From: RYN-230 sp963720645
Lineage (GTDB): Bacteria > Actinomycetota > Actinomycetes > Streptosporangiales > Streptosporangiaceae
Assembly (NCBI GenBank): GCA_963720645.1
Contig: CAVRFX010000019.1
Location: 248,001-312,000, forward strand
Length of the DNA stretch: 64,000 nucleotides
Direction of reading: 5' to 3'
Each line of letters starts with the position of its first letter. Position 1 is the stretch's first letter. A program made the position numbers and the translations under genes. Shown here one piece after another: positions 34,446-43,154 of this stretch. The notes beneath the pieces were generated by a model that saw only the letters and a list, made by a program, of their open reading frames with translations, was not told where the DNA came from and did no database searches.

Positions 34446-35884
34446 ACTGACCCGTCATCAAGCTGCTCAGATGGATTGAACATGCTCGGCGTTAATGGAC
34501 CGTCAAGCTGGCGTTCCAGTTCTACGCTGATGACGCGCAGGACCCGACGGTGATAGGCGCGGGACTCGGCGATGAGGTCCTCTCGGGCCATGGACCCCCC
34601 GATGGGGATGGCCTCCCTGGTGTCAGGGTCGATTTCGACACCAGAGTAAGCGGCGGAGTCAAGATCGCCGTTGACCAGGCGGATCAATTCGCTGAGCGAG
34701 CACTCGACGAGGGCTCCTACTTCGGGGAAGTTCGGGTGATACTGATTAGCAGGCACGGGGCGGCGCAAAAGATATATGTCTTGGAACTCGCGATTTATTG
34801 TGCCGTTCGATAGCTCTTCATTGATTAGGCGGCTGGCGATCGGCTGAAGGTCGGCAGCATCGACGGAGATGCTCAGCTCTTCGCGGCACTCGCGTATACC
34901 TCCCTCGATCCCCTCGCCGGCTCGGTAGTGCCCGGCGGCGCTCATATCGAAGAAGTTGGGGAAGGCTAGCGAGTAAGGGCCGCGCCGTTGCAGCAAGACA
35001 AGGTACCTGCCGTCGTCACCACGGCGGGCGATCCAGCAATGGAACGACCTGTGCCACAGCCCAAGCGTATGAGCAACACGGCTGGATGCCTGGCCCAGCG
35101 GTCTGCGCTGCTCATCATAGATGTCAATCATCTCGTCGGCCGGACTGGTGGGCTCGGGCGCCGCGCCCGTGCTCGGTGACTCGTCGGCTGGGACAGTCCC
35201 CGGCTCGGGCATCGTCTCGGTGAGGATCGCCCACATTTCGTCGATCGATACCGGACCGAACTCGTTCCACCCTCCAGCCTGCTGCCGTGCCATGGTCACG
35301 AGAAAGCGCTGGGCCTCGACGTCGCCAGCGATCGACGCGGCGACCGCCTCAACGAGAGTCGCCCTGGCGGCGAGCATCCATTGTGGTGACTCCTGCGCCG
35401 TCGCGGCCTCGATCACCTTCGTGGTTAGCGACGTGGCAGCCTCGCGCCGGCCACGCAGCGCTTCGATAAGAGCACGCTGCAGCTGGACCCGGTGCAGAAG
35501 CGACACGTTCTCATCCCGGCCGATGAGCGCCGCGGCCCGCTCGACAGCCTCTTCCGCTTCGCGGAATCTGCGGGTCAGGCTCCGTATGGTGGATAGCATC
35601 AGCCAGCCCTCGGCCAGATGAGTCGCTGAATTGACCGCTGGGCGCTCACGCTCTGTGCTACGCGGACCGAGATCTGTTATCGCCCGGATGAGGTTCTCTT
35701 CCGCGTCGAGCGGGCCCTGCTTGATGAAAAGACTCCAGGCTCGGTCTTTGCGGACGATTGCCTCGTGGCGCACACCGTCCTGGCGGTCGAACAACTGCAA
35801 CGCCTCATCGAAGTGGGCCAGCGCCTCATCATGACGGCACATCTCCCCGTAGACATTGCCCATGCTATGCAGTGCCTTGGCCAT
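34427..35884 (-). CDS. TPR-Nudix hydrolase protein
   Basis: 485 residues. About 1-230 are TPR-like helices (ALHSMGNVYGEMCRHDEALA with HFDEALQLF; FREAEEAVERAAALIG). A Nudix domain of the IDI/YfcD type starts at about 245 (MIDIYDEQRRPLGQ, RVAHTLGLWHRSFHCWI) and contains the Nudix box GEGIEGGIRECREELSISV with its catalytic Glu residues. Substrate could be a nucleoside-diphosphate derivative or isoprenoid diphosphate. In the same frame the TPR pattern continues upstream of the ATG (GTTGDRPSHISYP), showing it was probably one protein with the STAND NTPase. Confidence 0.85.
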   Translation of the reverse strand: MAKALHSMGNVYGEMCRHDEALAHFDEALQLFDRQDGVRHEAIVRKDRAWSLFIKQGPLDAEENLIRAITDLGPRSTERERPAVNSATHLAEGWLMLSTIRSLTRRFREAEEAVERAAALIGRDENVSLLHRVQLQRALIEALRGRREAATSLTTKVIEAATAQESPQWMLAARATLVEAVAASIAGDVEAQRFLVTMARQQAGGWNEFGPVSIDEMWAILTETMPEPGTVPADESPSTGAAPEPTSPADEMIDIYDEQRRPLGQASSRVAHTLGLWHRSFHCWIARRGDDGRYLVLLQRRGPYSLAFPNFFDMSAAGHYRAGEGIEGGIRECREELSISVDAADLQPIASRLINEELSNGTINREFQDIYLLRRPVPANQYHPNFPEVGALVECSLSELIRLVNGDLDSAAYSGVEIDPDTREAIPIGGSMAREDLIAESRAYHRRVLRVISVELERQLDGPLTPSMFNPSEQLDDGSVWTVIT

Positions 35885-38252
35885 CGGATAGCTTATGTGT
35901 GACGGCCGGTCGCCGGTGGTGCCAAGCTCCGCGTTCGACCTCCCGGAACTTCTTGATCGCGGTCATATGGTCGGCAAGCGCTTCCACCAGGTCACCACGG
36001 ACCCGCTTGAGCCAGCCGAGGCGATGCGACAGTTCGGCATAGCTCATGGGGCTGATCTTTTTGAAGTACTGGCGGCTGGCTTCGTACGCTTCCTCAGCAG
36101 CCCGGGAGTCGTTGACGTAGGTCAGCGTTACTGCCTTGTCCAGCAGCATCCGGCCCAGGTAGTAGTTGGTGTTTTGGCCTGGATGGTGCCGTATGAGATC
36201 GATAGCCTCAGATAGGTTTTCCAGCGCCAAGCGATAGTGACCATGCCGCTTGAGATTGTTGCTCAGTTGGTAAAGCGCGAAGGCCCGCCTGATCGGGGCA
36301 TCGTCAGAAACGGCGATGGCTACGGCCCGGCGGCTGTAGTCGAGAGCATTAGCCAGGTCGCCGCGCCTGGTGTAAATATCGGCGATGTCAGACGCTACAC
36401 GAAACGTCAGCAGATTCTCGTTCGCGCCGTAGGCTATTAGGTCCTGCGCGGTATCCCACACACGAGACAGTTCGCGTAGCGCCTGGCTGAGTTCATTATG
36501 CCCTCCGACGACGATGTTGAGGCGGGACTCGAAGTAGGCCAGCCAGAGTTCCGCGTTGGCTCCTGTCACGTGCGGCAGAGAGTCGTCAAAGGAACTTGAA
36601 AAGAGGATGTTGAGCGCCGGATCCGCCGTCCGCTCAGCCTCGGATCCACCCGACGGGACGCTCAGCTGGGAGGACCGCTCCAGCATGCTTGCCAGGCGGT
36701 CCAGCTGGTCCCGGTCTGCTGGAAGCAGGTCGTCGTTGCGCTCGTCGATCACCTGGCGGAGCATCCGGCTCCAGGCGAGGCTGTACTCGTAGGCGGCCGG
36801 AAGATACTGGAACAACAGTTTCAGTGCTTCGGCAAGCACATCCTCGCGGGAACAGGACAACTGGTGATATGCAAGCTCAACGCTCATGTTTCGCATTCGC
36901 TCACCGTGCCCGCCGCGCGCGAGCAGTTGCTCATAGTGATGCCAGAGCCTTTCGTGAAGATCGTCGAGGCGCTGCCGGTCCGTGTTTTCCAGGTGGCTCA
37001 GGAAGATCCCCCTAACCAGGTCATAGTATGAGTACACGGCGGCGTGCGGGTTGACGAAATGCTGCCGCGTCAGCCACTCCATTTGACCGTGGGCCTTGGC
37101 GGGGTCGAGGTCGGGCTCAAGGATTAGGATAAGCGAGCTGTCGAACCTGCGGGCAACCGCTACGGTAAGGGCTGTCCGCCGCTGTTCTGGATTGGTGTAT
37201 CGATCATCGAGTAGCCGGTCCACTACGTTATCAGCCAGTATCCCGAGCTGTCGCGGCTGTCGCCTTGATTCAGTCAGATAGTCAGAATCGCTCACAAGCA
37301 GGCGAAGGGCGAGTGGTAGATGATATGCCTCTCCAAGCCTGGATGCGAGCCGCCGTGCTGCGGCTTCCTCAATGCCGGTGCCGGAGCGCATAAGATATTC
37401 GACCACCTCGTCATTGCTGAAGCCTTGCAGGTGGACATGTCTTATGGCGGACGGTGAGCCACTTTGACCACGTGCTATCCAGTCCTGCCCAATTGGGAAC
37501 CGGCTCGCAACGACAAGCATTATGCGGGGGTCGAGGATGCCAAACGCTTGTGTAAAGCATTGATTTAGCCATCGCTCAACGGCAACAGGTATCAGCTCAA
37601 ACTCGTCGAAAATGAGAACAACTCGCTTGTTGCGTTCACGTGTGTGCTTGTTGAGTCCAGCCACCAGCAAGGCCGTCAGGACCTCGACCGGCTGATTGAG
37701 CAGCCGCCGGTCATTCTGCCGGTACCTGGCTATTGCCTGGCTCACCTTTGTTGCGAGTTCGGGCGTAAGAACGGCGTTGAGCGGCGCCGCGACCGGGAAG
37801 ACAGTGGCGCCAGCGCGGATCGTCGCTATGCCAACCTGAAGAATCGTTGCGACCGCAGCCGCTTCGGCACCAGCGAACTTTTCACTGAGCTGTTGGTACA
37901 GGCGACGGTAACGCTCTAGTCTCTCCCTGAGATCACGAAGGTCGCAGCCGCCCTCCCTGAGAGCCTGCTCTAGGGCGATGATCGCTTCGACCGCGGCCGG
38001 ATAGTTATGGATTTCGCTTGGGTCAGTAAGGCGGCGGGCGTTCACCAGCGCAACCGCGTGATGGCTCTCCTTGGCGATGAGCCCACACTTCTCCACGAGT
38101 GTCGACTTGCCGATCCCTCCGAATCCTGTGACGTTGAATATACGGCTCTCGGATTCGCCGACCAGCATCGCAATGAAGGTTGATATCTCATTCTGCCGCC
38201 CGACGAACTCCCGCATTCGTGCCGCTCCACTCGTTTTGCAACGTTCACGCAA
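35865..38252 (-). CDS. STAND NTPase (NB-ARC/AAA-like) with TPR repeats
   Basis: 795 residues. Walker A GFGGIGKST at 43-51, Walker B RVVLIFDEFEL at about 210-220, an ARC sensor-like MLVVASRFPIGQDW, then a winged-helix/helical region (FSNDEVVEYLMRSGTG, YHLPLALRLLVSDS) and TPR units from about 560 (ADIYTRRGDLANALDYSRRA; YQLSNNLKRHGHYRLALENL; LGWLKRVRGDLVEALADHMT). This is the sensor architecture of signal-transduction ATPases. The last 25 residues (GAWHHRRPAVTHK) do not fit a TPR; a shift near 35935 restores it into the Nudix protein. Met13 (MREFVGRQNE) is the more likely start. Comparatively AT-rich. Confidence 0.88.
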   Translation of the reverse strand: MRERCKTSGAARMREFVGRQNEISTFIAMLVGESESRIFNVTGFGGIGKSTLVEKCGLIAKESHHAVALVNARRLTDPSEIHNYPAAVEAIIALEQALREGGCDLRDLRERLERYRRLYQQLSEKFAGAEAAAVATILQVGIATIRAGATVFPVAAPLNAVLTPELATKVSQAIARYRQNDRRLLNQPVEVLTALLVAGLNKHTRERNKRVVLIFDEFELIPVAVERWLNQCFTQAFGILDPRIMLVVASRFPIGQDWIARGQSGSPSAIRHVHLQGFSNDEVVEYLMRSGTGIEEAAARRLASRLGEAYHLPLALRLLVSDSDYLTESRRQPRQLGILADNVVDRLLDDRYTNPEQRRTALTVAVARRFDSSLILILEPDLDPAKAHGQMEWLTRQHFVNPHAAVYSYYDLVRGIFLSHLENTDRQRLDDLHERLWHHYEQLLARGGHGERMRNMSVELAYHQLSCSREDVLAEALKLLFQYLPAAYEYSLAWSRMLRQVIDERNDDLLPADRDQLDRLASMLERSSQLSVPSGGSEAERTADPALNILFSSSFDDSLPHVTGANAELWLAYFESRLNIVVGGHNELSQALRELSRVWDTAQDLIAYGANENLLTFRVASDIADIYTRRGDLANALDYSRRAVAIAVSDDAPIRRAFALYQLSNNLKRHGHYRLALENLSEAIDLIRHHPGQNTNYYLGRMLLDKAVTLTYVNDSRAAEEAYEASRQYFKKISPMSYAELSHRLGWLKRVRGDLVEALADHMTAIKKFREVERGAWHHRRPAVTHKLSDGQGTA

Positions 38253-38551
38253 GATTAGGATGCCCGTAATGGAATGTCTAGCTATGTGCGATCCGTGATC
38301 ACTGAACTACGGAGAGTCATATGGCGCTCGCTGCCCACTCTGCAGCCCTGCTCTATCTCATGCTGAGCGCGCGAATACCGGCGCGCCCGGTGTGGACGGT
38401 GAACCTCGGCAACTGCTCGCAGGCCGTGGCGGCCGGCCCGCTTCAGAAGAGCCGAGCCGTGGTCAGGTTCTAGGTGGCCGCACTCGGGCCGGTGGCGCCG
38501 CGCGTTTGAGGCGGGTCCCTGCGTCCGGGGGCTGGGGCGCCAGCGTGCCTA

Positions 38552-40206
38552 GCCTGGGGCTTTCGCCTGACAATGGTCCAAGCTTGATCGTTTAGACACG
38601 AAAAGTGCCTTTGACCTGGAAGAATAGGGCTTGTCGAGAGACCTGTCCGCACCAGTTCGAAAGGCACTTTCCGTATGCAGCCTACCGCCCGCAGCTCGAA
38701 GACCGTGGTGTCTGGTGACGGCACCGGGATCGTCTCCCAGGCCGGTGGCCTGCTCCTGATTCAGGCCTTGCGGGTCACGGGCCTTGGCCGCGGCCTGGAG
38801 GAGGCGCTGGAACGGTGGCGGCCCGCCCGCGCCGTGCACAGCCCGGGGAAGATGGTCACAGACCTGGCGGTGGCCGTGGCACTGGGCGGGGACTGCCTGG
38901 CGGATGTGGCGATGCTGCGGGCGCAGCCGGAACTCTTCGGGCCGGTGGCCTCTGACCCGGTGGTCTCCCGGCTGGTGGCCCGCCTGGCCGCGGACGCGCC
39001 CCGGGCGCTGAAAGCCATCCGCGCCGCGCGGGCCGCTGCCCGGCAACGGGCCTGGGACCTGGCCGGCGACGCCGCGCCCGGCGCCGGCGGCGGGCTGGTC
39101 ACGATAGACATCGACGCGACGATCGTGACCTCCTGCTCGGAGAAGGAGCAGGCCATGCCCACGTGGAAGAAGACCTACGGTCATCACCCGCTGGCCGTTT
39201 TCGCTGATCACGGCCCGGACGGCTCCGGTGAGCCGCTGGCGATCATGCTGCGGGCCGGGAACGCCGGCTCGAATACCGCGGCTGATCACATCGAGGCCAC
39301 CCGCCTGGGACTGGCGCAGCTGCCCCGCCGCCTGCGCCGCCGGGTGCTGATCCGCGCTGACTCCGGCGGCGGCACCCAGGGGTTCCTGACCTGGCTGGCC
39401 AAGCCCGGCCGGCGGCTGGCCTACTCCGTGGGGTTCACGATCACCGAGGAGGTCCAGGACGCCATCCTGAAGGTCCCCGCAGCCGCGTGGACCCCGGCCT
39501 ATGACGCCAGGGGCCAGGTCCGGCCTGGCGCCTGGGTCGCGGAGATCACCGGCCTGCTGGACCTGTCCTCCTGGCCGGCGGGGATGCGGGTCATCGTCCG
39601 TAAGGAACGCCCTCACCCCGGCGCGCAGCTGCGGTTCACCGACATCGGCGGCCACCGGTTCACCGCCTTCGCCACCAGCACGAAGCGCGGGCAGCTGGCT
39701 GATCTGGAACTACGCCACCGCCGCCGGGCCAGATGCGAGGACCGGATCCGCTGCGCGAAGGACACGGGCCTGCGCAACCTTCCCCTTCAGGGCTTTGACC
39801 AGAACCAGGTGTGGTGCGAGATCGTCTCCCTGGCCTGCGACCTGCTCGCCTGGATGCAGATGCTCGCCCTCACCGGCGAAGCCCGCCGATGGGAACCGAA
39901 ACGGCTGCGGCTGCGCCTCTTCACCTGCGCCGGGCGCATCGTCCGCGGCAGCCGCCGCCTCAAGCTCCGCCTCGCCGCCAGCTGGCCCTGGACCGGGGAG
40001 ATCACCACCGCAATCACCCGCCTCCAGGCCCTCGCACCCGGCTGACCAGCCGGAACCATCCCTGCGACCAGAAAGGACCATCCCGCGGGCCCGTGGAACC
40101 CCGCCCGCCCGGCGCGACAGCCGGGCCGCCACGCTGACCGGCCACTGAAAACACGGCCACGGCCGCAGCCTCAGGCCACCCACCCAAGATCACGAAAGAT
40201 GCAGGC
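38552..40206 (+). mobile_element. IS1380-family insertion sequence (second type)
   Basis: About 1655 bp around an intact transposase. The ends share GCCTG...CTTTCG (left from 38552, right reversed from 40206), a weakly conserved terminal repeat, so boundaries are approximate. The right end stops 2 bp before IS5 copy 2. It differs from the intron-bearing element in transposase sequence and termini. The 300 bp to its left (38253-38551) hold no supported gene, only the STAND gene's promoter side. Confidence 0.65.
38675..40045 (+). CDS. IS1380-family (DDE group 1) transposase
   Basis: 456 residues, intact. Landmarks are HSPGKMVTDLAVAVALGGDC, LVTIDIDATIVTSCSEKEQA (first Asp), RRVLIRADSGGGTQGFL (second Asp) and RCEDRIRCAKDTGLRNLPLQ (Glu helix), followed by VWCEIVSLACDLLAWMQ. 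Start ATG 38675. Full catalytic set, probably functional. Confidence 0.9.
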   Translation: MQPTARSSKTVVSGDGTGIVSQAGGLLLIQALRVTGLGRGLEEALERWRPARAVHSPGKMVTDLAVAVALGGDCLADVAMLRAQPELFGPVASDPVVSRLVARLAADAPRALKAIRAARAAARQRAWDLAGDAAPGAGGGLVTIDIDATIVTSCSEKEQAMPTWKKTYGHHPLAVFADHGPDGSGEPLAIMLRAGNAGSNTAADHIEATRLGLAQLPRRLRRRVLIRADSGGGTQGFLTWLAKPGRRLAYSVGFTITEEVQDAILKVPAAAWTPAYDARGQVRPGAWVAEITGLLDLSSWPAGMRVIVRKERPHPGAQLRFTDIGGHRFTAFATSTKRGQLADLELRHRRRARCEDRIRCAKDTGLRNLPLQGFDQNQVWCEIVSLACDLLAWMQMLALTGEARRWEPKRLRLRLFTCAGRIVRGSRRLKLRLAASWPWTGEITTAITRLQALAPG

Positions 40207-40208
40207 TA

Positions 40209-41248
40209 GGGCGTGTTTCATAAGTGGCGTGGGAGCCACTCGTTGATCGCGGCGATGTGCACGGTGGCCTGGTAGCGGACGGCGAGCTTGTCGTAGCGGG
40301 TGGCCACGATCCGGTTGCGCTTGAGCCGGCCAATGCCGCACTCCACCGCGTGGCGCAGCTTGTAAAGCGCAGGGTCGAAGGCAGGCGGGCGGCCCCCGGC
40401 GCTTCCCCTGTTCTTGCGGTGGCGGATCTGGTCGGCCTTCTCCGGGATGGTGCACCGGATTCCCCGCCGCCGCAGGTAAGCGCGGTTGGCCCGGGAGCCG
40501 TAGGCCTTGTCCGCCAGCACCCGGTGCGGGCGGGTGCGGGGCCGGGCCCGCCCGGGGCGGGGTACCCGGATGCCCTCCAGCACGGCCTGGAACTGCGGGC
40601 TGTCACCACGCTGGCCCGCGGTGATCAGGATGGACAGCGGTTTCTGGCCTTGCTCGCAGGCCAGGTGCACCTTGGTGGTCAGCCCGCCCCGGGAACGCCC
40701 CAGCGCGTGATCATCCGGCTCGGTGACCACCCCGCCGGGCGGCCCGGCCTGCAGGTCACCCTTTCGGCGGGCCCCGGCCGCGTGCTGGTGCGCCCGGGCC
40801 ACCGTGGAGTCCACGCTGACATCCCAGGTGATCAGCCCCCCGGCGTCCGCCCGGCCCTGCAGCCCGGCCAGGATCTTCCCCCAGGTGCCGTTGCGCTGCC
40901 AGCGGCGGAACAGGCCATACACCGTCTGCCACGGCCCGTAGGCCGGCGGCACATCCCGCCACGGCGCGCCGGCCCGCACCCGCCACCGGATCCCGTCAAT
41001 CAGCGTCCGCTTCGCGTGCTCTGGGGGGCGGCCCCGGTTCCCGCCGGGCAGCAGCGGCCCCAGCACTGCCCACTGCGCGTCCGTCAGGTCCGCCCGCCTG
41101 CTCACCGTTAAGGTGGCCACGATGTCTCCGTGCAGATGGGCTTCTTGGTCGTTGACTCATCTACCGGAGACCTCATCGGTCACCAGGCAGCGACACGCAG
41201 GAATCTCTAGATCACGGCGGCCACTCAGCCCACTTTTGAAACACGCCC
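40209..41248 (-). mobile_element. IS5-family insertion sequence, copy 2 (inverted)
   Basis: 1040 bp with GGGCGTGTTTC / GAAACACGCCC ends and TA on both sides (40207-40208; 41249-41250). Orientation is opposite to copy 1 at 28320-29359, so the 10.8 kb between them, including the STAND operon, lies between inverted repeats. Confidence 0.9.
40218..41120 (-). CDS. IS5-family transposase (copy 2)
   Basis: 300 residues, same architecture as copy 1: LTDAQWAVLGPLLPG, SVDSTVARAHQHAAG, HRVLADKAYGSRANR, HAVECGIGRLKRNRIVATRY. Substitutions such as ARRKGDLQAGPPGGVVTEPD against ARRRGDLQAEPPGGTVAEPA show that the copies diverged or arrived separately. Confidence 0.92.
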   Translation of the reverse strand: MATLTVSRRADLTDAQWAVLGPLLPGGNRGRPPEHAKRTLIDGIRWRVRAGAPWRDVPPAYGPWQTVYGLFRRWQRNGTWGKILAGLQGRADAGGLITWDVSVDSTVARAHQHAAGARRKGDLQAGPPGGVVTEPDDHALGRSRGGLTTKVHLACEQGQKPLSILITAGQRGDSPQFQAVLEGIRVPRPGRARPRTRPHRVLADKAYGSRANRAYLRRRGIRCTIPEKADQIRHRKNRGSAGGRPPAFDPALYKLRHAVECGIGRLKRNRIVATRYDKLAVRYQATVHIAAINEWLPRHL

Positions 41249-41251
41249 TAA

Positions 41252-42848
41252 GCTTGTTCTTTAACCTGCCCGGCTGTGACCTGGGCGTTTCGTACGCCTT
41301 CTGCCGGGGTGTCCCGGCGTGTCGCGGTGCATGAGTACGGCCTCCGCATGATCATGTGTTCTCGCCAAAGAAGCATGATCACGATCGAAGGCCGTGATGA
41401 ACAGCTTGCCAGAGAACGCCGGTGGCGGGCCACTCGCACGCGCCGTGCTGGCGCGGTTCCGCCGCGACTTCCATGCCTGCCTGACCGCCCGCGCTGATGA
41501 GCTGTCCGAGCTCGCGGACGCGGTGCTGTGCGCACACGGCCCGGTGCGCAGCCTGGCCGGCCTGTCGCTGGCGCCGGAGCACCGCCGCGGTCACGGCGCA
41601 CTGTATGACGCGGTCAATAGCGGGCGGCTCGAGGTCGCCCGGCTGCGCCGGGCCCTGGCCGGGCTGCCGTTACCGCGGGCGGCGGACGGGCGGCTGATGC
41701 TGGCCGTGGATGTGAGTAACTGGCTGCGGCCCGGCGCGGCCACCAGCCCGGACCGCCTGTTCTGCCATGTCTATGGCCGCGGGAAGGGGCAGGCGCAGAT
41801 GATCCCGGGCTGGCCGTACTCGGTGGTGGCGGCGCTGGAGCCGGGCCGCACGTCCTGGACCGCGGTGCTGGATGCGATCCGCCTGGGCCCCGATGACGAT
41901 GAGGCTGAGGTGACCGCCGCGCAGGTCCGTGAGGTGATCACCCGGCTGATCGCCGCCGGGCACTGGCGCCAGGGGGACCCGCCGGTCCTGGTGATCTTCG
42001 ATGCGGGGTATGACCCGATGCGGCTGGCTCACCAGCTCGCTGACCTGCCGGTGGAGATCCTGGGCCGGCTGCGCTCCGACCGGGTGCTGCACTTCCCGGT
42101 GCCGGCCCGCCAGCCTGGCACCCATGGCCGCCCGCCGCGGCACGGCCGGGAGTTTACTCTCGCTGACCCCGCCACCTGGCCGGACCCGGCCGTGACCACC
42201 ACCACGGCAACCACCCGCTACGGCACCGCGGCCGCGCAGGCGTGGGACCGGCTGCACCCCCGGCTGACCCACCGTTCCGCCTGGCTGGCCGATGATGGGC
42301 CGCTGCCGGTGATCGAGGGCACCTTGATCCGCCTCCAAGTGGACCACCTGCCCGGCGACCGCCATCCCAAGCCCGTATGGCTGTGGTGCTCGGTCACCGG
42401 CGCCTCGCCCGCTGACGCAGACCGGCTGTGGCAGGCCTTCCTCCGCCGTTTCGATCTTGAACACACGTTCCGGCTGTTCAAGCAGGTCCTGGGCTGGACC
42501 GCCCCGAATCTGCGCGACCCCCGGGCAGCGGACCGGTGGACCTGGATCGTCATCACCGCCTACGCCCAGCTCCGCCTCGCCCGGCCGCTGGCGGCAGACC
42601 TGCGCCTGCCGTGGGAACGGCCCGCCCCGCCCGGCCGGCTGACCCCGGCCCGGGTCCGCCGGGGGTTTAGGAACATCCACGCGACCCTGCCCTGCCTGGC
42701 CGGTGCGCCGAAACCCGGCCAGCCCGGACCCGGCCGGCCGCCAGGGTCGAAGAACCGCCGCCCGGCACCCCGCCACGACGTGGGAAAAAAGACGAAGAGG
42801 GACCGCACGCTCAAAGCACGACGCGAACGCGCAGGTTAAAGAACAAGC
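41252..42848 (+). mobile_element. Insertion sequence with 18-bp perfect inverted repeats
   Basis: 1597 bp ending in GCTTGTTCTTTAACCTGC at both ends in inverted orientation, with TAA on both sides (41249-41251; 42849-42851) as a target duplication. The left TAA overlaps the edge of IS5 copy 2, so it inserted beside that element or the reverse. The right end is 6 bp from the tRNA-Leu CCA end. Confidence 0.85.
41394..42839 (+). CDS. DDE transposase (family not assigned)
   Basis: 481 residues from ATG 41394. DDE candidates: LMLAVDVSNWLRPGA, VLVIFDAGYDPMRLAH and RFDLEHTFRLFKQVLGW (the Y/F-x2-R-x3-E-like C-terminal block of IS4-superfamily enzymes). The tail is very basic (GKKTKRDRTLKARRERAG). Occurs widely in actinomycetes as a lone transposase; I cannot assign it firmly to IS4 or IS701. 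Intact. Confidence 0.85.
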   Translation: MMNSLPENAGGGPLARAVLARFRRDFHACLTARADELSELADAVLCAHGPVRSLAGLSLAPEHRRGHGALYDAVNSGRLEVARLRRALAGLPLPRAADGRLMLAVDVSNWLRPGAATSPDRLFCHVYGRGKGQAQMIPGWPYSVVAALEPGRTSWTAVLDAIRLGPDDDEAEVTAAQVREVITRLIAAGHWRQGDPPVLVIFDAGYDPMRLAHQLADLPVEILGRLRSDRVLHFPVPARQPGTHGRPPRHGREFTLADPATWPDPAVTTTTATTRYGTAAAQAWDRLHPRLTHRSAWLADDGPLPVIEGTLIRLQVDHLPGDRHPKPVWLWCSVTGASPADADRLWQAFLRRFDLEHTFRLFKQVLGWTAPNLRDPRAADRWTWIVITAYAQLRLARPLAADLRLPWERPAPPGRLTPARVRRGFRNIHATLPCLAGAPKPGQPGPGRPPGSKNRRPAPRHDVGKKTKRDRTLKARRERAG

Positions 42849-42854
42849 TAAGGT

Positions 42855-42943
42855 TGGTGTCCGAGGGGGGACTTGAACCCCCATGCCCCTTTCAGGGCAC
42901 TAGCACCTCAAGCTAGCGCGTCTGCCTATTCCGCCACCCGGAC
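42855..42943 (-). tRNA. tRNA-Leu (anticodon GAG)
   Basis: Long-variable-arm tRNA with 5' GTCCGGG paired to CTCGGAC, anticodon stem CTAGC/GCTAG around TTGAGGT (anticodon GAG), T-arm GGGGGTTCAAGTCCCCC and encoded ACCA. Its 3' end points towards the accessory region, the usual geometry for integration of a tyrosine-recombinase element. Confidence 0.95.
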
Positions 42944-43154
42944 GTATGCCAGACCACGGTATCGCCCGGGTCGGCCGCCTCACGATAGCAAATCCTGCCG
43001 CGTCCGGCGAAGCCGCCGACCGCTCCCTCCGGCCCGCCTCCCGGCCGGAACCCCATGCGACGCTGCTGCTACCAGCCTCGCCCTGCTGGCAGCCACCCTG
43101 CCGGCCCCGCCCCTGAGCCGCCACCCCGGCTGCGCCAGGTGCGACCATGGGGTG

